Source: Seminavis robusta (Eukaryota > Bacillariophyta > Bacillariophyceae > Naviculales > Naviculaceae). From it: 42,872 nt of DNA. Where the stretch lies: contig CAICTM010000913.1 of assembly GCA_903772945.1 (NCBI GenBank), positions 1 through 42,872 on the forward strand, read 5' to 3'. Position numbers and translations under genes: made by a program. The notes under the pieces are model-generated. The model saw only the letters and a list, made by a program, of their open reading frames with translations. It searched no databases and had not been told where the DNA came from. Each line of letters starts with the position of its first letter. Within the stretch, counting starts at the first letter, position 1. Positions 1 through 9,769 of the stretch are shown here, piece after piece.

Positions 1-1760
1 AGATCAATGAAGCTCAGCGATCTTCGCTGCGGTCCATCTGTTCTGAAGAAACATCATTGTTGGAGATGTAAAGTCTCGACAACGCATCAGCGACGATGTT
101 CTTGTCGCCCTTGATGTACCGTAGTTCAGGCCGTTATCTTCCAGAATAAGGCGCCATCGCATTACGCGATCGTCATTGAAGTTCTTACATGTAAGATTTT
201 TGTTGTCCGTATGTACAACGATCGTCTGTCCTAGAAGAATGTTACGGAACTCTTTTAGAGTTCTACGATACTGAGAAGTTTCTTCTCGGTAACTGTTTAA
301 CGTGTCTTAGCAGGGTTGCAGCTTCCTACCCTCTTAGAACGCATTAGGTTTTCCCTTCTGGGAAATTACTGCACCTTGTTGAGTATCACTCGCATCCGTG
401 TGGTTAACGAATGTGTCGTTGAAGTCAGGTTAGGCGAGCAAGGTTTCTTTGCTGAATGACTTCTTCATCTGCTAAAGGCCTTGTCGTGTTCGCCTTCCCA
501 TTTCCACTTCGTTGTTTTGGAAGTCAACGAAGCGAGGTGGGCCAGTACATGTGATCATCTAATCAACATGTCTCGATAATAGTTCACTAGTACAATGAAT
601 ATACGGAGTTCCTTCCTGTTGGTAGGAGAAGCGATATTCTTACTCGCGTCTATTTTCTTGGTTATAGGTTGGATCCCTCTCGAGTAATCCAGTAACCTAA
701 GTACTCAAGTTCTCCTCTTGCCAAGAAGGACTTGGTAGCATTGATTCTGAGTCCGCTTCTCGAAAGACCTTCGGAGAAACTTCATCCAACTTTTCAACGT
801 CATCTGCTAGATCGCCGTTAGTTAGGATGAGTAGGTCATCCATGTATGCACGGAAATTTCCTAAGTCATGCATTAGTGTTCCCATCTTCCTTTGGAAGAT
901 GTCGGACTATTACATAGGCCCATTGCCAACCTCTGGTACTCGTACTTTCCCCATGGGAGTACGATGGTACAGAGTTGCTTCGAGTGAGGTGACAGATCGA
1001 TGTGATAGTATTCCATTTTCAGGTCTAGACTAGTAGCATACTTGAATCCATCTAGATTCAAGAGACTGTCCTGTATTTTTGGGATAGGATAAGGCTTCCG
1101 CTTAATCCTTTTGTTTCAGTTCCCGGAAATCAGAGATGAATATTACAGATCCATCCTTTTTAGGAATGATAAAAGTTGATGCCGCACACTCGGAACGATT
1201 CACATTCTTGAGTACTCCTGCCTCGCAGAGACGTTCAACCTCCATTTTAGGAGTGTTGGTATTGGGACACGTGGAATAAGATAAGCCCTGGCATGATAGG
1301 GTTTAGCATCAGGAGAAGTTCTACCTTCGTAGTCGTCCATTCTGCACTTTCCTAAGTACCATCGAATAAGTCAGAGTAACTTTTCGTCCGTAAGGAATGA
1401 AGCTGTTCCTTCTTCTCCGTGTTTAACTGATCTTGACTTTGCAAACCTGCCTTAAGTCAGCTTGTTCGTATTTCGCATCAAGAATTTTCTTAAGACGATC
1501 TGCACTGTCATCAACAGCAGTAGGGATCAGGAATGAAGAAGTTCTCTTCTTCATTTGTATCACTATCTTTCATAGGAATAGATATGACGTCCCACTCACT
1601 GACATCGTAAGTAAATCGAACTGAATCCTAGTCAGAGAGAATGTCTCGAACCTATGATCACTGTCATACGCCCCCAAGCTTTGGTGACGTGTAAATCCCA
1701 CTCGATGATTCTATCTTCGTGGAATTCAGGAATCATAAATGCACCTTTGCACTTCGTGTG
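1..1760 (-). pseudogene. Ty3/gypsy reverse transcriptase-RNase H remnant
   Basis: Minus-strand translation shows, in order, a segment reading FIIPKKDGSVIFISDFREL (about 1115-1195), YPIPKIQ (about 1070-1095), YATSLDLKMEYYHIDLSP (about 990-1040, with the first catalytic Asp), LPWGKYEYQRLAMGLCNSP (about 910-970), YMDDLLILT (about 820-850, with the catalytic Asp pair), a connection segment FIGLVNYYRDM (about 565-600) and RNase H pieces VHTDNKNLT and NFNDDRVMRWRLILED ending in VADALSR (about 70-230). These are fingers, palm, connection and RNase H of Ty3/gypsy pol. The frame changes several times and stops interrupt it, so no polymerase can be made from this copy. Integrase would follow to the left of the window. 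Confidence 0.88.
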
Positions 1761-2846
1761 GGTGTTTAATTCTCCTGCTGGGTAGTCCACATCGTTGGAT
1801 CGCCCCAAGATCCTTCATGCGTACATTTCTTAGCATGAGGATTGAGCAATCAACCGTTCCGGATGCCTATCCTGTATCCAGTAAGCAACGAGTTGTACGG
1901 GTTTTGGTTTCCCTTTTTCTCTGCTTGTTTTAAATCTACATAGACGATAGTTTCAACAGGTTAGTCTCTTGTCTTTCCGACCGTTTACGATTGAGTTGGC
2001 CAGTGACGATGCTAACGATGCTAAATAGATCATCAGAGTCTAGTTGAGCAGCTTCTAGGCAATCATCTAATTTGCCGTAGAGTTCATCGGTTGCAAACAA
2101 TTCTTGTTTACTAGTTAGTGAGATATCTTCATCACTTTGGTATGAGAAATTGGAACATGGTTCCGTTGAGTCATCATCCTGGCCTAATCCTCAGATAGAG
2201 ATTTCTCCATCCAAGTGATTGAAATTGATTGAGGAGTTGTCCTCGTTATCAGAGTTTTCTGATTTGCGCTTGGCAACATGGTTGCGAAGTTTGCAGGTGG
2301 TTGCACGAGTATCGTCGATCTCGGTGTCTTCGTCATTGTCGACCAGAGGAAGAATGGGTTTGTCACGCAACTGTTTCTCGAAGTTGCGGAACGCATGCTT
2401 TCCTTGAGCCATCTTCATGGTGAAGGAATAGGTTGAGGGTAGCTGAAAGCTATTGCATTTTGTTAACAAAATGCACTACGCTAAAAGCTAGTGTAAAGAT
2501 CTTTCGAGTGTTTTGAGTTTGAGAGAATGAAAGTTATGAGAGAGATTAGAAAGCTATGAAAACTAATCAACGAGAGAGATCATCATCGAGGGATCGTAGA
2601 TCTGGCTTCCCGCGGGAGACTATGAAGTGTGATAGAGTAGGTTGTAGTGGTAATCCTACGTCCCTCCACGATCCAAAAACGGAACGCGTGGAAGGTTTGT
2701 CTAGCCTGGATCTAGTAGCGTGGAAGTACTCCACGCTGGCTAAATATCTAGAGCGATGTTTCATCATCGACCTAGTATGACTAGAGCGGTCATTGAGAAC
2801 CCTGTCTCAAATGACTATTCACGAGAGACTCAGTCATGAGTCGAAC
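1761..2846 (-). pseudogene. Pol linker between protease and RT, eroded
   Basis: This stretch lies between the protease stop and the first recognisable RT residues. Minus-strand pieces stay protein-like but acidic and low in complexity: an open stretch at 2191-2469 (QGKHAFRNFEKQL, then an Asp/Glu/Asn-rich tail), then a piece reading ELFATDELYGKLDDCLEAA near 2040-2110 and IPEFHEDRIIEWDLHV near 1690-1740. They change frame. The position suggests the N-terminal extension of RT, with no catalytic motif. Between about 2470 and 2846 I see no convincing coding pattern. Confidence 0.5.
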
Positions 2847-3503
2847 TCAAACCCTATCTAGGATCGAGTCGCGAATAAGGCTAAGAGCCGTGTATTGCAC
2901 CGAGCTTGGATCTTCATCGATTGGATTGATCTCATTCTCCAGTCGATCAATGTCGGTTTTGGTTTCCTCTATATTCTTCATTGCCATCCGCATTCCGTCC
3001 CATCGGATGACTTGTTCACTGAAGAGTAGGTCAATTCCATAACGGTTCATGTAGTCGCGTCCAAATATAAAGTCATACATTCCTAATTTGCCTTCCGTCA
3101 CTTGCACTTTTAAATTCTGCAGAACTCTTCGGCTGTTGAGTTCCAGAATGCGATGTGCTCGAATCCGTGCAGAGTGCTTGGTGCTAAACACGCCAGCAGC
3201 CGTGTGATACTTGTGCTCCCGATTGTTCCTAAGTGTCAGGCCAGCACGATCAATCGCCGCTGTAGTTGCCATGCATCGGTTGGTACCGGTGTCTAAGAGA
3301 ACGCGGAATAGTTCTTGGCGTCCCGTCTTCTTGTTATGTATCGCAATGATCACCACTGTAGAGGGTATCGATTGTTGGTCCTCTGTCGAAGCAATGGAGT
3401 CATCGTCGCTAAGTTGATCATCTTCTAGCTCTTCTTCCTGGCTAAAAATGCTCGCGACCATAGCCCTGGTAGCCATAGCCGCAATCATAGTTGTTGTCAT
3501 CAT
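2847..3503 (-). CDS. Retropepsin-like aspartic protease of Ty3/gypsy element
   Basis: Open frame of 218 residues. The active-site motif LLDTGTNRCMAT (about residues 69-80; D-T-G with Asp as nucleophile) marks a retropepsin-type aspartyl protease, which dimerises and cleaves Gag-Pol. Later FIFGRDYMNRYGIDLLFSE matches the second retropepsin segment, where G-R-D follows a hydrophobic strand (compare ILG-D-L in relatives). The N-terminal ~60 residues are acidic and overlap the end of gag by 62 nt in another frame, so the first Met at 3503 is unlikely to be the true start; expression probably needs a frameshift from gag (see 3442-3450). The frame ends before RT, so protease and RT are separated here by decay. 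Confidence 0.75.
   Translation of the reverse strand: MMTTTMIAAMATRAMVASIFSQEEELEDDQLSDDDSIASTEDQQSIPSTVVIIAIHNKKTGRQELFRVLLDTGTNRCMATTAAIDRAGLTLRNNREHKYHTAAGVFSTKHSARIRAHRILELNSRRVLQNLKVQVTEGKLGMYDFIFGRDYMNRYGIDLLFSEQVIRWDGMRMAMKNIEETKTDIDRLENEINPIDEDPSSVQYTALSLIRDSILDRV
3442..3450 (-). promoter_or_regulatory. Candidate +1 ribosomal frameshift site, gag to protease
   Basis: On the minus strand the last gag codons are CAT TTT TAG, immediately followed by C. A five-T run lets the Phe-tRNA move one base forward from UUU to an identical UUU, after which AGC CAG GAA continues the protease frame (SQEEEL). A slow stop codon in the A site next to a slip-prone P-site codon is the classical arrangement for +1 slippage; Ty3 itself uses +1 shifting. 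It could instead be a simple one-base indel in a decayed copy. Confidence 0.4.
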
Positions 3504-4967
3504 CCATCAATTGGTAGCCCTGTTCTTCCTGATCCTGTCCATCGTCATCTTCATCGTAGACATAGAACTGATCGTTCCATTGATCCACCAATTGCTCTTC
3601 TGCCTCATCCTGGTGGTAAGCCTGGTCCTGTTCTTCTCTGATGTGGTATTGCTCATCCTCGGCTTGCTCCCACTCTTCATCTTCTTCTTCTACTGTTTCC
3701 ACCATAGGTTCATGGTAGAATGCTTCATTCCGTCTTCTTGAAGCGTAGTATCCTTCAGTCCGTCGTGGAGGTTGATTTCTGCCTCCACTATTGCCAAAGT
3801 TTCCGCCTGGCCTTGGCCGCCAGTTGTTCTGTCCTTGGAAGGGTCGTCGATCATTTCGTTGGCCACCGAAACGTCCGCCGACTGCATTCCCTCTCGTCGA
3901 GTTTCCTGTTCGACCGCCTGTGTTGTAGGATCCTTGATACCGCGGTGGTTGGTACCTACTAGGTTGCGCTTGTCTGTTGCCATATCCTTGGCTATGATTA
4001 TTCTGGTATCGGTTGGGACCTGCCGGTCTATTTCTGTTTGATTGGTTGTATCCTTGTCTTAATGGGCCTCTTTGTTGTCTGTTTCGAAATCCTTGATTGC
4101 CGCCTCGCGCAGGCATTGTTCTTCCACGTGGGGTCATTCTTGCCGATCCTCGGCGGTTTCTTAGTTGTTCATTAGTTTCCAATAGGGTGAAGAAGTCTAT
4201 AATACTGCTGATCTCCCCTTCATCTCGGTATTTGTGTCCAATGTCTTGTAGACGCAGTCTCTGCTGCCATTCCAATGGGACTCTTGTTGTCACAATCCGT
4301 CTCAATTCGGTGTCACTTAAGCCACCTTCGTTCCACCAATCTTTGAAGTTAACGCCGCCGCCGCAGTGTCGTTTCAAAGCATTCATGTCCTTAATAAAGA
4401 CTTCAAGTATCGATTCATCGTCTGCAATCGCAGCCACCACTGCTTTGTAGTCAAACCCATCGGTTGTTCTTTCTCTCATGTAGTTTGTTTGCTCATTGTA
4501 CGCGTCATCTTTCAGACTACCGTACACATGAACTTCGCCATTGTCGTCTTGTATGCTTCCCAATCTGTCTTTGTTACGTCCACTATGTTGTTCCATTCTG
4601 TCAAAGCTGATCCTGTAAAGATCTTCTTTGTTGCTTTAAACAACAGGGTTGCATCGTTGGCTTTGTTGGTCTCGACGACCTTGAACTCGGCTTCGAGTTC
4701 CGTTTGTAATTTTTCTAATGCCTCGAAGGCATGTTCTGCGTCTTCTTCACTTGTGTGTCCATACGTCTTCAGGTACACTTTTCGAGATGCCTTTGCGGTT
4801 GTTGTCTCAGTTGTTGTCTCGACAAGCTTATCGTTCTGGTCTTTCTTTTCGATTTTCTTTATGCTTGCCTTTGCTTGCTCATACTCAAACTTCACTTCAT
4901 CCGCCTTAAAGGTGGTTGTTCGGATGTATGGCACTGGAGCTTCTCGGTCAGTCATCACGCTCGCCAT
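3442..4967 (-). pseudogene. Gag of Ty3/gypsy element, broken by one frameshift
   Basis: Two overlapping frames make up gag. The first (4967 to 4512) starts MASVMTDREAPVPYIRTTTF, is Lys/Glu-rich and ends shortly after ALTEWNNIV. The second (open from 4596 to 3442) continues the homology with GSLKDDAYNEQTNYMRERTT. The join lies near 4515-4535, where the first frame hits TGA. The C-terminal half is long and Arg/Gly/Asn/Gln-rich (RG and GNR repeats), then strongly acidic and Tyr-rich. No CCHC zinc knuckle is visible, so nucleic-acid binding may rely on the RG-rich part. Expected role: capsid/nucleocapsid of the intracellular particle. The mid-gag shift would abolish function unless it is suppressed. 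Confidence 0.72.
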
Positions 4968-5045
4968 GTTTGGAAGTTGTTGGTTGGAGGTTGGAAGAAA
5001 AGAATTAAGTTATACTACCCTAATGTTCTCGTTATTCAATCACGC

Positions 5046-5711
5046 CTATTCAGAGTCGGAATCGGGCAAATACACAATCACTTGACGCTGTTCCGGATTT
5101 GATTCATTGACTTCGACTTCGATCACTTGGGCTTCTTCTTCAGGAGCGTCTTCGGTTTCGGTTTCGGGTTCTTCGGGTTCGTGGTTTTCACCTGCCTGGA
5201 CCCAATCGACATCTGGAGCCAATCCAACGGCAATATCGTCAAGGTCTCGTGGGGACAAACCAGTGCAGAACCTGTTCTCTAGTCCGTAAATTTCGTCGCG
5301 GTCCTGCAATGAATATTTGGGCACTCCCGGATTTTGGCCGTCACTTAAAATCACACCGGGTTTTTCCGAACGATGGATGTGATCAGGGGCAAACAAAACG
5401 ATGAATCGGTCCTGGACGTGAGGCTTCTGCTGTATAGACGAAAGTTCCTGGGAGAATTTTCGTCCAGTCCTCGTCGGACGTGCGATCGAGTATCCGTTGT
5501 CTTCCCAAGTCGGGCACTTGCAGTACTGCACTACCAATACTGCATTCCGAGTCACCTTGTAGGTGAGCTGGTCACGGTCGTACTCGCTAGACTTGGTCGT
5601 GAACTTTACCTTGGTTCTGATCTTCTTGCCTTTGCAGTCGCGCGAGAGGTAGAAGTTGCGGTCAAGGTATGCGTACCGGTAATCGTTTTCGAAGCTGCAC
5701 AGGAGTCGCAT
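5046..5711 (-). CDS. ORF1 of unknown function upstream of gag
   Basis: Intact 221-residue frame. The N-terminal ~130 residues look folded, with many aromatic and basic residues (FENDYRYAYLDRNFYLSR, YSIARPTRTGRKF, RFIVLFAPDHIH). The C-terminal ~50 residues are almost all acidic (Glu/Pro/Asp) and end in YLPDSDSE. No signal peptide, membrane segment or known motif is seen. It lies 78 nt upstream of gag on the same strand, with a TATA-like site 80 nt before its ATG, so it is probably transcribed with the retroelement. It could be an accessory element protein or a host gene into which the element jumped. I do not recognise its family. Confidence 0.55.
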   Translation of the reverse strand: MRLLCSFENDYRYAYLDRNFYLSRDCKGKKIRTKVKFTTKSSEYDRDQLTYKVTRNAVLVVQYCKCPTWEDNGYSIARPTRTGRKFSQELSSIQQKPHVQDRFIVLFAPDHIHRSEKPGVILSDGQNPGVPKYSLQDRDEIYGLENRFCTGLSPRDLDDIAVGLAPDVDWVQAGENHEPEEPETETEDAPEEEAQVIEVEVNESNPEQRQVIVYLPDSDSE

Positions 5712-5790
5712 CGGTTAGAAGATAGTTGCCTTAAAGAAGAGTTAAGTGTCAGAGGGCCTATAGTCTTTAGTTGCCGGTGGACAATTCGCT

Positions 5791-5798
5791 TATAAATA
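5791..5798 (-). promoter_or_regulatory. TATA-like box upstream of ORF1
   Basis: The minus strand reads TATTTATAAG about 80 nt before the ORF1 ATG at 5711. The spacing suits a core promoter, possibly that of the element's 5' LTR. The site is nearly symmetrical, so a plus-strand role cannot be excluded. Confidence 0.4.
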
Positions 5799-5799
5799 G

Positions 5800-6669
5800 A
5801 GGCAGTGTCCTGGGGCGACTCAACAATAAGTCCTGTTTGGTATCCTGTGATTTAGATTTATGAGAGGAAGGAAGTTGACTCGAGGAGGAGTTTGGAAAAA
5901 GGAAAGATACCAATAGATCTTGTTCAGTACTGGTGTCATGTAGGAAATAACGTGGAGGTGACCTTTGGGTTCTCACTGGAACCTTCTGAGGGTCGCGGAA
6001 CGTCACAAAACATCACGGAACATCACCAGAACCCTCTCAAAACGTCCCGCAAGACTGAAAATCGTTAAATCACTGGGTACCGCTTGTTCATTCTTACCAG
6101 TAAAGTAACCAGTCAGCATTCGGTATAGAAGATACTGTACGGAGGTTGACATGTTGCTTCGGAGGTGTCAAGGAGGTTCACTTATGGTGTCAAAGAAGGT
6201 CGCGTGGAAGAGCATGGAAGAATGAGGATGCTTTCCGCGTTGTTGTTATGGTGTTTCTGCGCTGTTGCCTTTTTGACCATGGAGGTGTGTGTTGGAGGAG
6301 CGCTTTTGCTTATGGTGTTATTTTGACAATGAGGTTGGAAGAACGCGTACTGTACTTTTGTACCTGTAGGAGCGGTACGGCTGGAAGTACTGTAGCAGTA
6401 CTGTACGTTGGAAGGAGTGAGTGCCGTGGAAGACGGAGTGCCTCACTTTTTGGCTGAAAATGGTGCTTTTCCTGACTCTTTTTGTTGTTGCATTGCAGTC
6501 TCCCATCCATGGGAGTACTCTACTCTACTCCTGTTGCAATGCTGCCCAGCAGCAGCTGGCCATGGTGGTTGGTGCCACCACACCTGTTTCTATTTTGCTA
6601 GCAAATTGTCCAGGTGCACAAATTGTGAGCTAATTTAAGATTAAGAAAACGTACTAATAGCACTGGTGC
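5800..6669. other. Intergenic, no gene seen
   Basis: Short frames on both strands have no protein-like composition. The stretch contains repeated ATCAC and GGAGGTT words (about 6000-6190) and clusters of GTAC (about 6340-6410). The start may still belong to the 5' LTR of the retroelement. Confidence 0.4.
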
Positions 6670-7161
6670 CTATCCTCGACAATAGAGTCTTGTGGTATTG
6701 CTGGGGATCGACTGTATCAACTTGGTAATTGTAGCCTCCTTGATATTTTCCTGTTGGCAGGCAAAGGACAGGGGGGTCTTATCACATTCTTCTACGAACG
6801 TCAAAGAGGCTTCAGGAAACAACGGGAAGAAGATGCTGAAAGCGTCTTCACTGAATCGATCATCATCTCTGAGTATTTTTATCATTTCTGCAGCAACTGC
6901 CTCAGCTTTGTACACCTCAGGTGTCACCAGTTCCTTCAGAAACTCAATCACCTCCGGACTCGCAGTGTGCCGGCATGCATCCAAAAAGATATCATCATTC
7001 ATTTGAATTGGGTCAAATTGGTACACGTGCTTCACAATCTCCAATGGGGCGCCGGTCACAACCAAGTTATGCAGAGGGGAAAGATTCTGAAGTTCACGCA
7101 GACACACATGCACCACTCCTTCCTCTACGGTTGTTGTGTAGTCAATCTCAAGTCGTGTCAT
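6670..7161 (-). CDS. Ankyrin-repeat-like protein, short or fragment
   Basis: 163 residues from the ATG at 7161 (MTRLEIDYTTTVEEG). Two segments follow the ankyrin pattern: SPLHNLVVTGAPLEIVKHVY (about residues 28-47) and TPLSFACQQENIKEATITKL (about 130-149), with a helical stretch between them. Ankyrin repeats bind proteins; no catalytic domain is present. Longer readings from 7278 add a hydrophobic tail with no repeat and are less likely. The protein ends soon after the last repeat, so it is either a small scaffold protein or a truncated copy of a longer ankyrin gene. Confidence 0.5.
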   Translation of the reverse strand: MTRLEIDYTTTVEEGVVHVCLRELQNLSPLHNLVVTGAPLEIVKHVYQFDPIQMNDDIFLDACRHTASPEVIEFLKELVTPEVYKAEAVAAEMIKILRDDDRFSEDAFSIFFPLFPEASLTFVEECDKTPLSFACQQENIKEATITKLIQSIPSNTTRLYCRG

Positions 7162-7278
7162 GGTCAACAACTTTTGGGGCGTGTGGCGTTGGTGTTGTGT
7201 GTGGAGCAGCGTAGCAAGCATACTGTACATGTACATGTACAGCAGCGTGGATGAAATGATAAAAATAGTGGAATACAT

Positions 7279-8096
7279 CGTTTATTCGAGAAAATGAAAA
7301 CAAAACTGGTGCATGCAGCTAGTCTACCAGTAGCTAGTTGAGGAAAAGTCAAAGCTGGGTCTTATTTAGCGTAGGGGGGAAGGTTTCCATGGAAGTCAGG
7401 GGCCCAGGGGGGTAGGAAAAGAAGAGACGCAAATTGGGATTAGGTTCCATGGGATCAGGGGCAACAAACTGGGGACCAAGACGAGGGCCGAAGGGTTTGA
7501 ACTTGTAGGACCCACGGAGACATATATGAGTGGCTTTAACAAGGGCAAATGAGAGTTGTGACTTGTGCAGAACATCATTTGGGAATATGAAAATTGAGTT
7601 TTGTTTGCCTTGCAGTGGAGATAGTCTCATTTGTACTGCACCAAGCAGTGCATGTACGTACTAGCTAGTGGTACAGTAAACATACATGTAGTACACCTCA
7701 CAGCAAAATGCCGGAAGAAGCAAGGTTCCTTGATTATGCATGGTGGCCCACCTGCTGGGAGAGGGCACAGATGTAGCAATTGGGGGATTGTAGAAGTTTC
7801 TGTCCATGAGGTTGTGTCTGAGGACTTGCAGTAAACTTCCTTCTTCAAATGCAGATTGTAAGACTGCTACTTAAGAGAAGGTAGCTAGCAAAGATGTAAT
7901 TTTTAAGCGTAACATTATGAAAAGGCATGTATGCATTGATGATGAGCAATCCAATGGAACTCCATGGTCGGAAGTCGACATCGCAACAGCCGCTTTCATC
8001 TCCACAACCATTCGGTCAAGAGCTGGTGCGCCAAGCAGAGTGTGTGTGATCCGCCCATTGTCCGCAAGCTGTACTGACAAAAAAGCCAAATATTGT
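7279..8096. other. Intergenic, no gene seen
   Basis: Only short frames with non-protein-like composition are seen. The stretch holds GTAC- and CTAG-rich patches (about 7640-7700, 7880-7895). It probably contains the 5' flank of the ankyrin-like gene and the 3' flank of the LRR gene. Confidence 0.35.
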
Positions 8097-9356
8097 TCAC
8101 TCACTCAACAAGATGGGATTCATTTGCAAAAAGTAAAAGATGCCCTCTAGATCATGTCGCACGGGGATCAATCCCTCTTCGATCCACCGTTGTTTGGTCA
8201 GCCTGGTAAAGTTGGCGTGAAAGTACCCCCGTTTTTGCCGATTGAGTTTGAGATAGTACGTCAAGTGTGGTTTCCAAATGCCCCGGTATCGCCCTAACTG
8301 CAATTCTTCCAAGACATGATTGTGATGTTGCAGCATTTCCACAAAAACGGCAGCCGTAGCATCATCCAGGACAGCACATGTTCCAATTTTGACCGTGAGA
8401 AGCGATCCTCGACTATGTGACAAAGCCTGGGCGAGAGCTTTTAAAAAGGTGGCATCGGTCCACGAGTGTGTCAATGTGAGATGAAGTCTTTGCAAGGTGG
8501 TAGTGGCACCCAAGGCTTGAGCGAGCGGCAGGGAACCACCGGCGAGGAGATCGAGCGACAAGTCCTTCAGGGCCGTGCTACGGTTACCCAGGCCCAGGGC
8601 TAACTGGGTGAGACACGTGTCATGGAGAATGACTCCATGGAGATGCAATTGTTCCAGTGTGGTGGATTGTGCCAGGCACTGCAGGGTGGATGGTGTGACT
8701 CCCCCCAAGAGTCCATCTTCAACCGCATCCATGGTGACAGATTGCAGATTGGCGAGTGCCCTCCAAAGTGGATCCAATAAATCTGTGTTGGTATGGTGGA
8801 TGTGGGTAATGCCTCCAAAGAAACGAAATTCTCGCAAGGATCCTGTGGTGGCTTGCTTGTGGATTGTGTGAGCCAGGGCCTGTACTTCATTGCGACTGCT
8901 ACTGCTAGTACAGCACGCCACATCGTCCAATTGGAGCGATTGCAGATTGGGACATGCCTCGAGAATGACTGTCAATAGAGAGATGGGAAATGCCACTTCG
9001 AGCAATCCAACACAATTCAAGACCAATTCTTCCAAAGCAGGCAATTGACCCAATTGTGCCAACAGAGACACAACTTCGGGATGGTCATCCTGCCAATGAG
9101 GTTCACAGCCGGGACACGTCACAATGAGTCGTTGTGTGTAGCGATGCGTCTCCACCATGCGTTCTGTGACGCTCGACAACTTGGAATATGACCGCAAATT
9201 CATGCTGCCCGTTCGTTTCTCTTTTTGTCGTGTCGTTGCAGTGGTACACGTGGTATCCTCATTGTGACTTGTATTGGTGGTAGCATAAGGATACCCCTGG
9301 CCCCGTTGCTGGTGAGCCGCGCTACTTCCAATGCCCATGGTGGTGAAAAATGACAT
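8097..9356 (-). CDS. RNI-type leucine-rich repeat protein
   Basis: 419 residues when started at the ATG at 9356 (MSFFTTMGIGSS); in-frame ATGs at 9476 and 9338 are alternatives, and the 9338 start would give an MGIGSS N-terminus suited to myristoylation. After a Ser/Thr-rich head the protein is a run of irregular repeats of LxxLxLxxxxL type: LQSLQLDDVA, LQSVTMDAV, LEQLHLHGVIL, LKDLSLDLLAGG, LQRLHLTLTH, LEELQLGRY, spaced about 25-35 residues. This is the RNase-inhibitor-like fold common in diatom genomes. The C-terminal YYLKLNRQKRGYFHANF is a recurring end of that group as I remember it. Role: protein binding, partner unknown. Confidence 0.75.
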   Translation of the reverse strand: MSFFTTMGIGSSAAHQQRGQGYPYATTNTSHNEDTTCTTATTRQKEKRTGSMNLRSYSKLSSVTERMVETHRYTQRLIVTCPGCEPHWQDDHPEVVSLLAQLGQLPALEELVLNCVGLLEVAFPISLLTVILEACPNLQSLQLDDVACCTSSSSRNEVQALAHTIHKQATTGSLREFRFFGGITHIHHTNTDLLDPLWRALANLQSVTMDAVEDGLLGGVTPSTLQCLAQSTTLEQLHLHGVILHDTCLTQLALGLGNRSTALKDLSLDLLAGGSLPLAQALGATTTLQRLHLTLTHSWTDATFLKALAQALSHSRGSLLTVKIGTCAVLDDATAAVFVEMLQHHNHVLEELQLGRYRGIWKPHLTYYLKLNRQKRGYFHANFTRLTKQRWIEEGLIPVRHDLEGIFYFLQMNPILLSE

Positions 9357-9769
9357 GATGAGCAAGCAAGAACACTTCTGTTCCGTCAACAAGAGAAGGA
9401 TACCACCTTGGCAGCAGAGGATTGGACCTGTCAACCAAAAGAAGTTGCAAGACAAGTAAAGTAAGTGAAGAGGCATAACAAGGTTTCGTGCGGGAACTTC
9501 CGTCGTTGAGGACAGTCACGAGCTCTCCTTTGATCGTGACTGACTCATCAATGACACGCTTGTGACCCAAGTTGCCAAGGTGCTCGCCAAAGCAAACGTC
9601 AGTCGCAAAAGTGAGAAGACACAAAATCGAAAATCTTGTTTCTTCATCTCTTGTCGGCCATCGGCAACCCATCCTCCATCTTTCTTGCCCATCAACCATC
9701 CATCGGTCGGCTGTCAAGTTACACACCCCCTTCATTCTATCTCTTCATTATCCATCCATCCATCTGATC

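Larger units (their letters stand above)
1..5800 (-). mobile_element. Decayed Ty3/gypsy LTR retrotransposon, left part missing
   Basis: Reading the minus strand from right to left gives a TATA-like site, ORF1 (unknown), gag, retropepsin, then RT and RNase H, the gag-PR-RT-RH order of Ty3/gypsy (Metaviridae-type) elements. RT and RNase H motifs are plain (YMDD, LDLKM, TDNKNLT, VADALSR) but spread over different frames. Integrase and the downstream LTR would lie beyond position 1. No LTR can be defined because only one end is present, so the right boundary near 5800 is a guess from the TATA site upstream of ORF1. The copy is dead for pol but ORF1 and the protease are still open. Confidence 0.88.

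Noticed and set aside
4097..5085. Long plus-strand frames opposite gag (117 and 239 residues)
   Set aside because: Shadows of the minus-strand gag, whose composition and homology are clear.
6146..6638. Several overlapping 60-100 residue frames on both strands
   Set aside because: Mutually incompatible, Cys/Trp-rich in a random way, and located in GTAC-rich intergenic DNA.
7871..8104. 77-residue minus-strand frame just after the LRR stop, as a frameshifted LRR tail
   Set aside because: The LRR protein already ends in the usual style of its group, and the extra frame has no LRR pattern.
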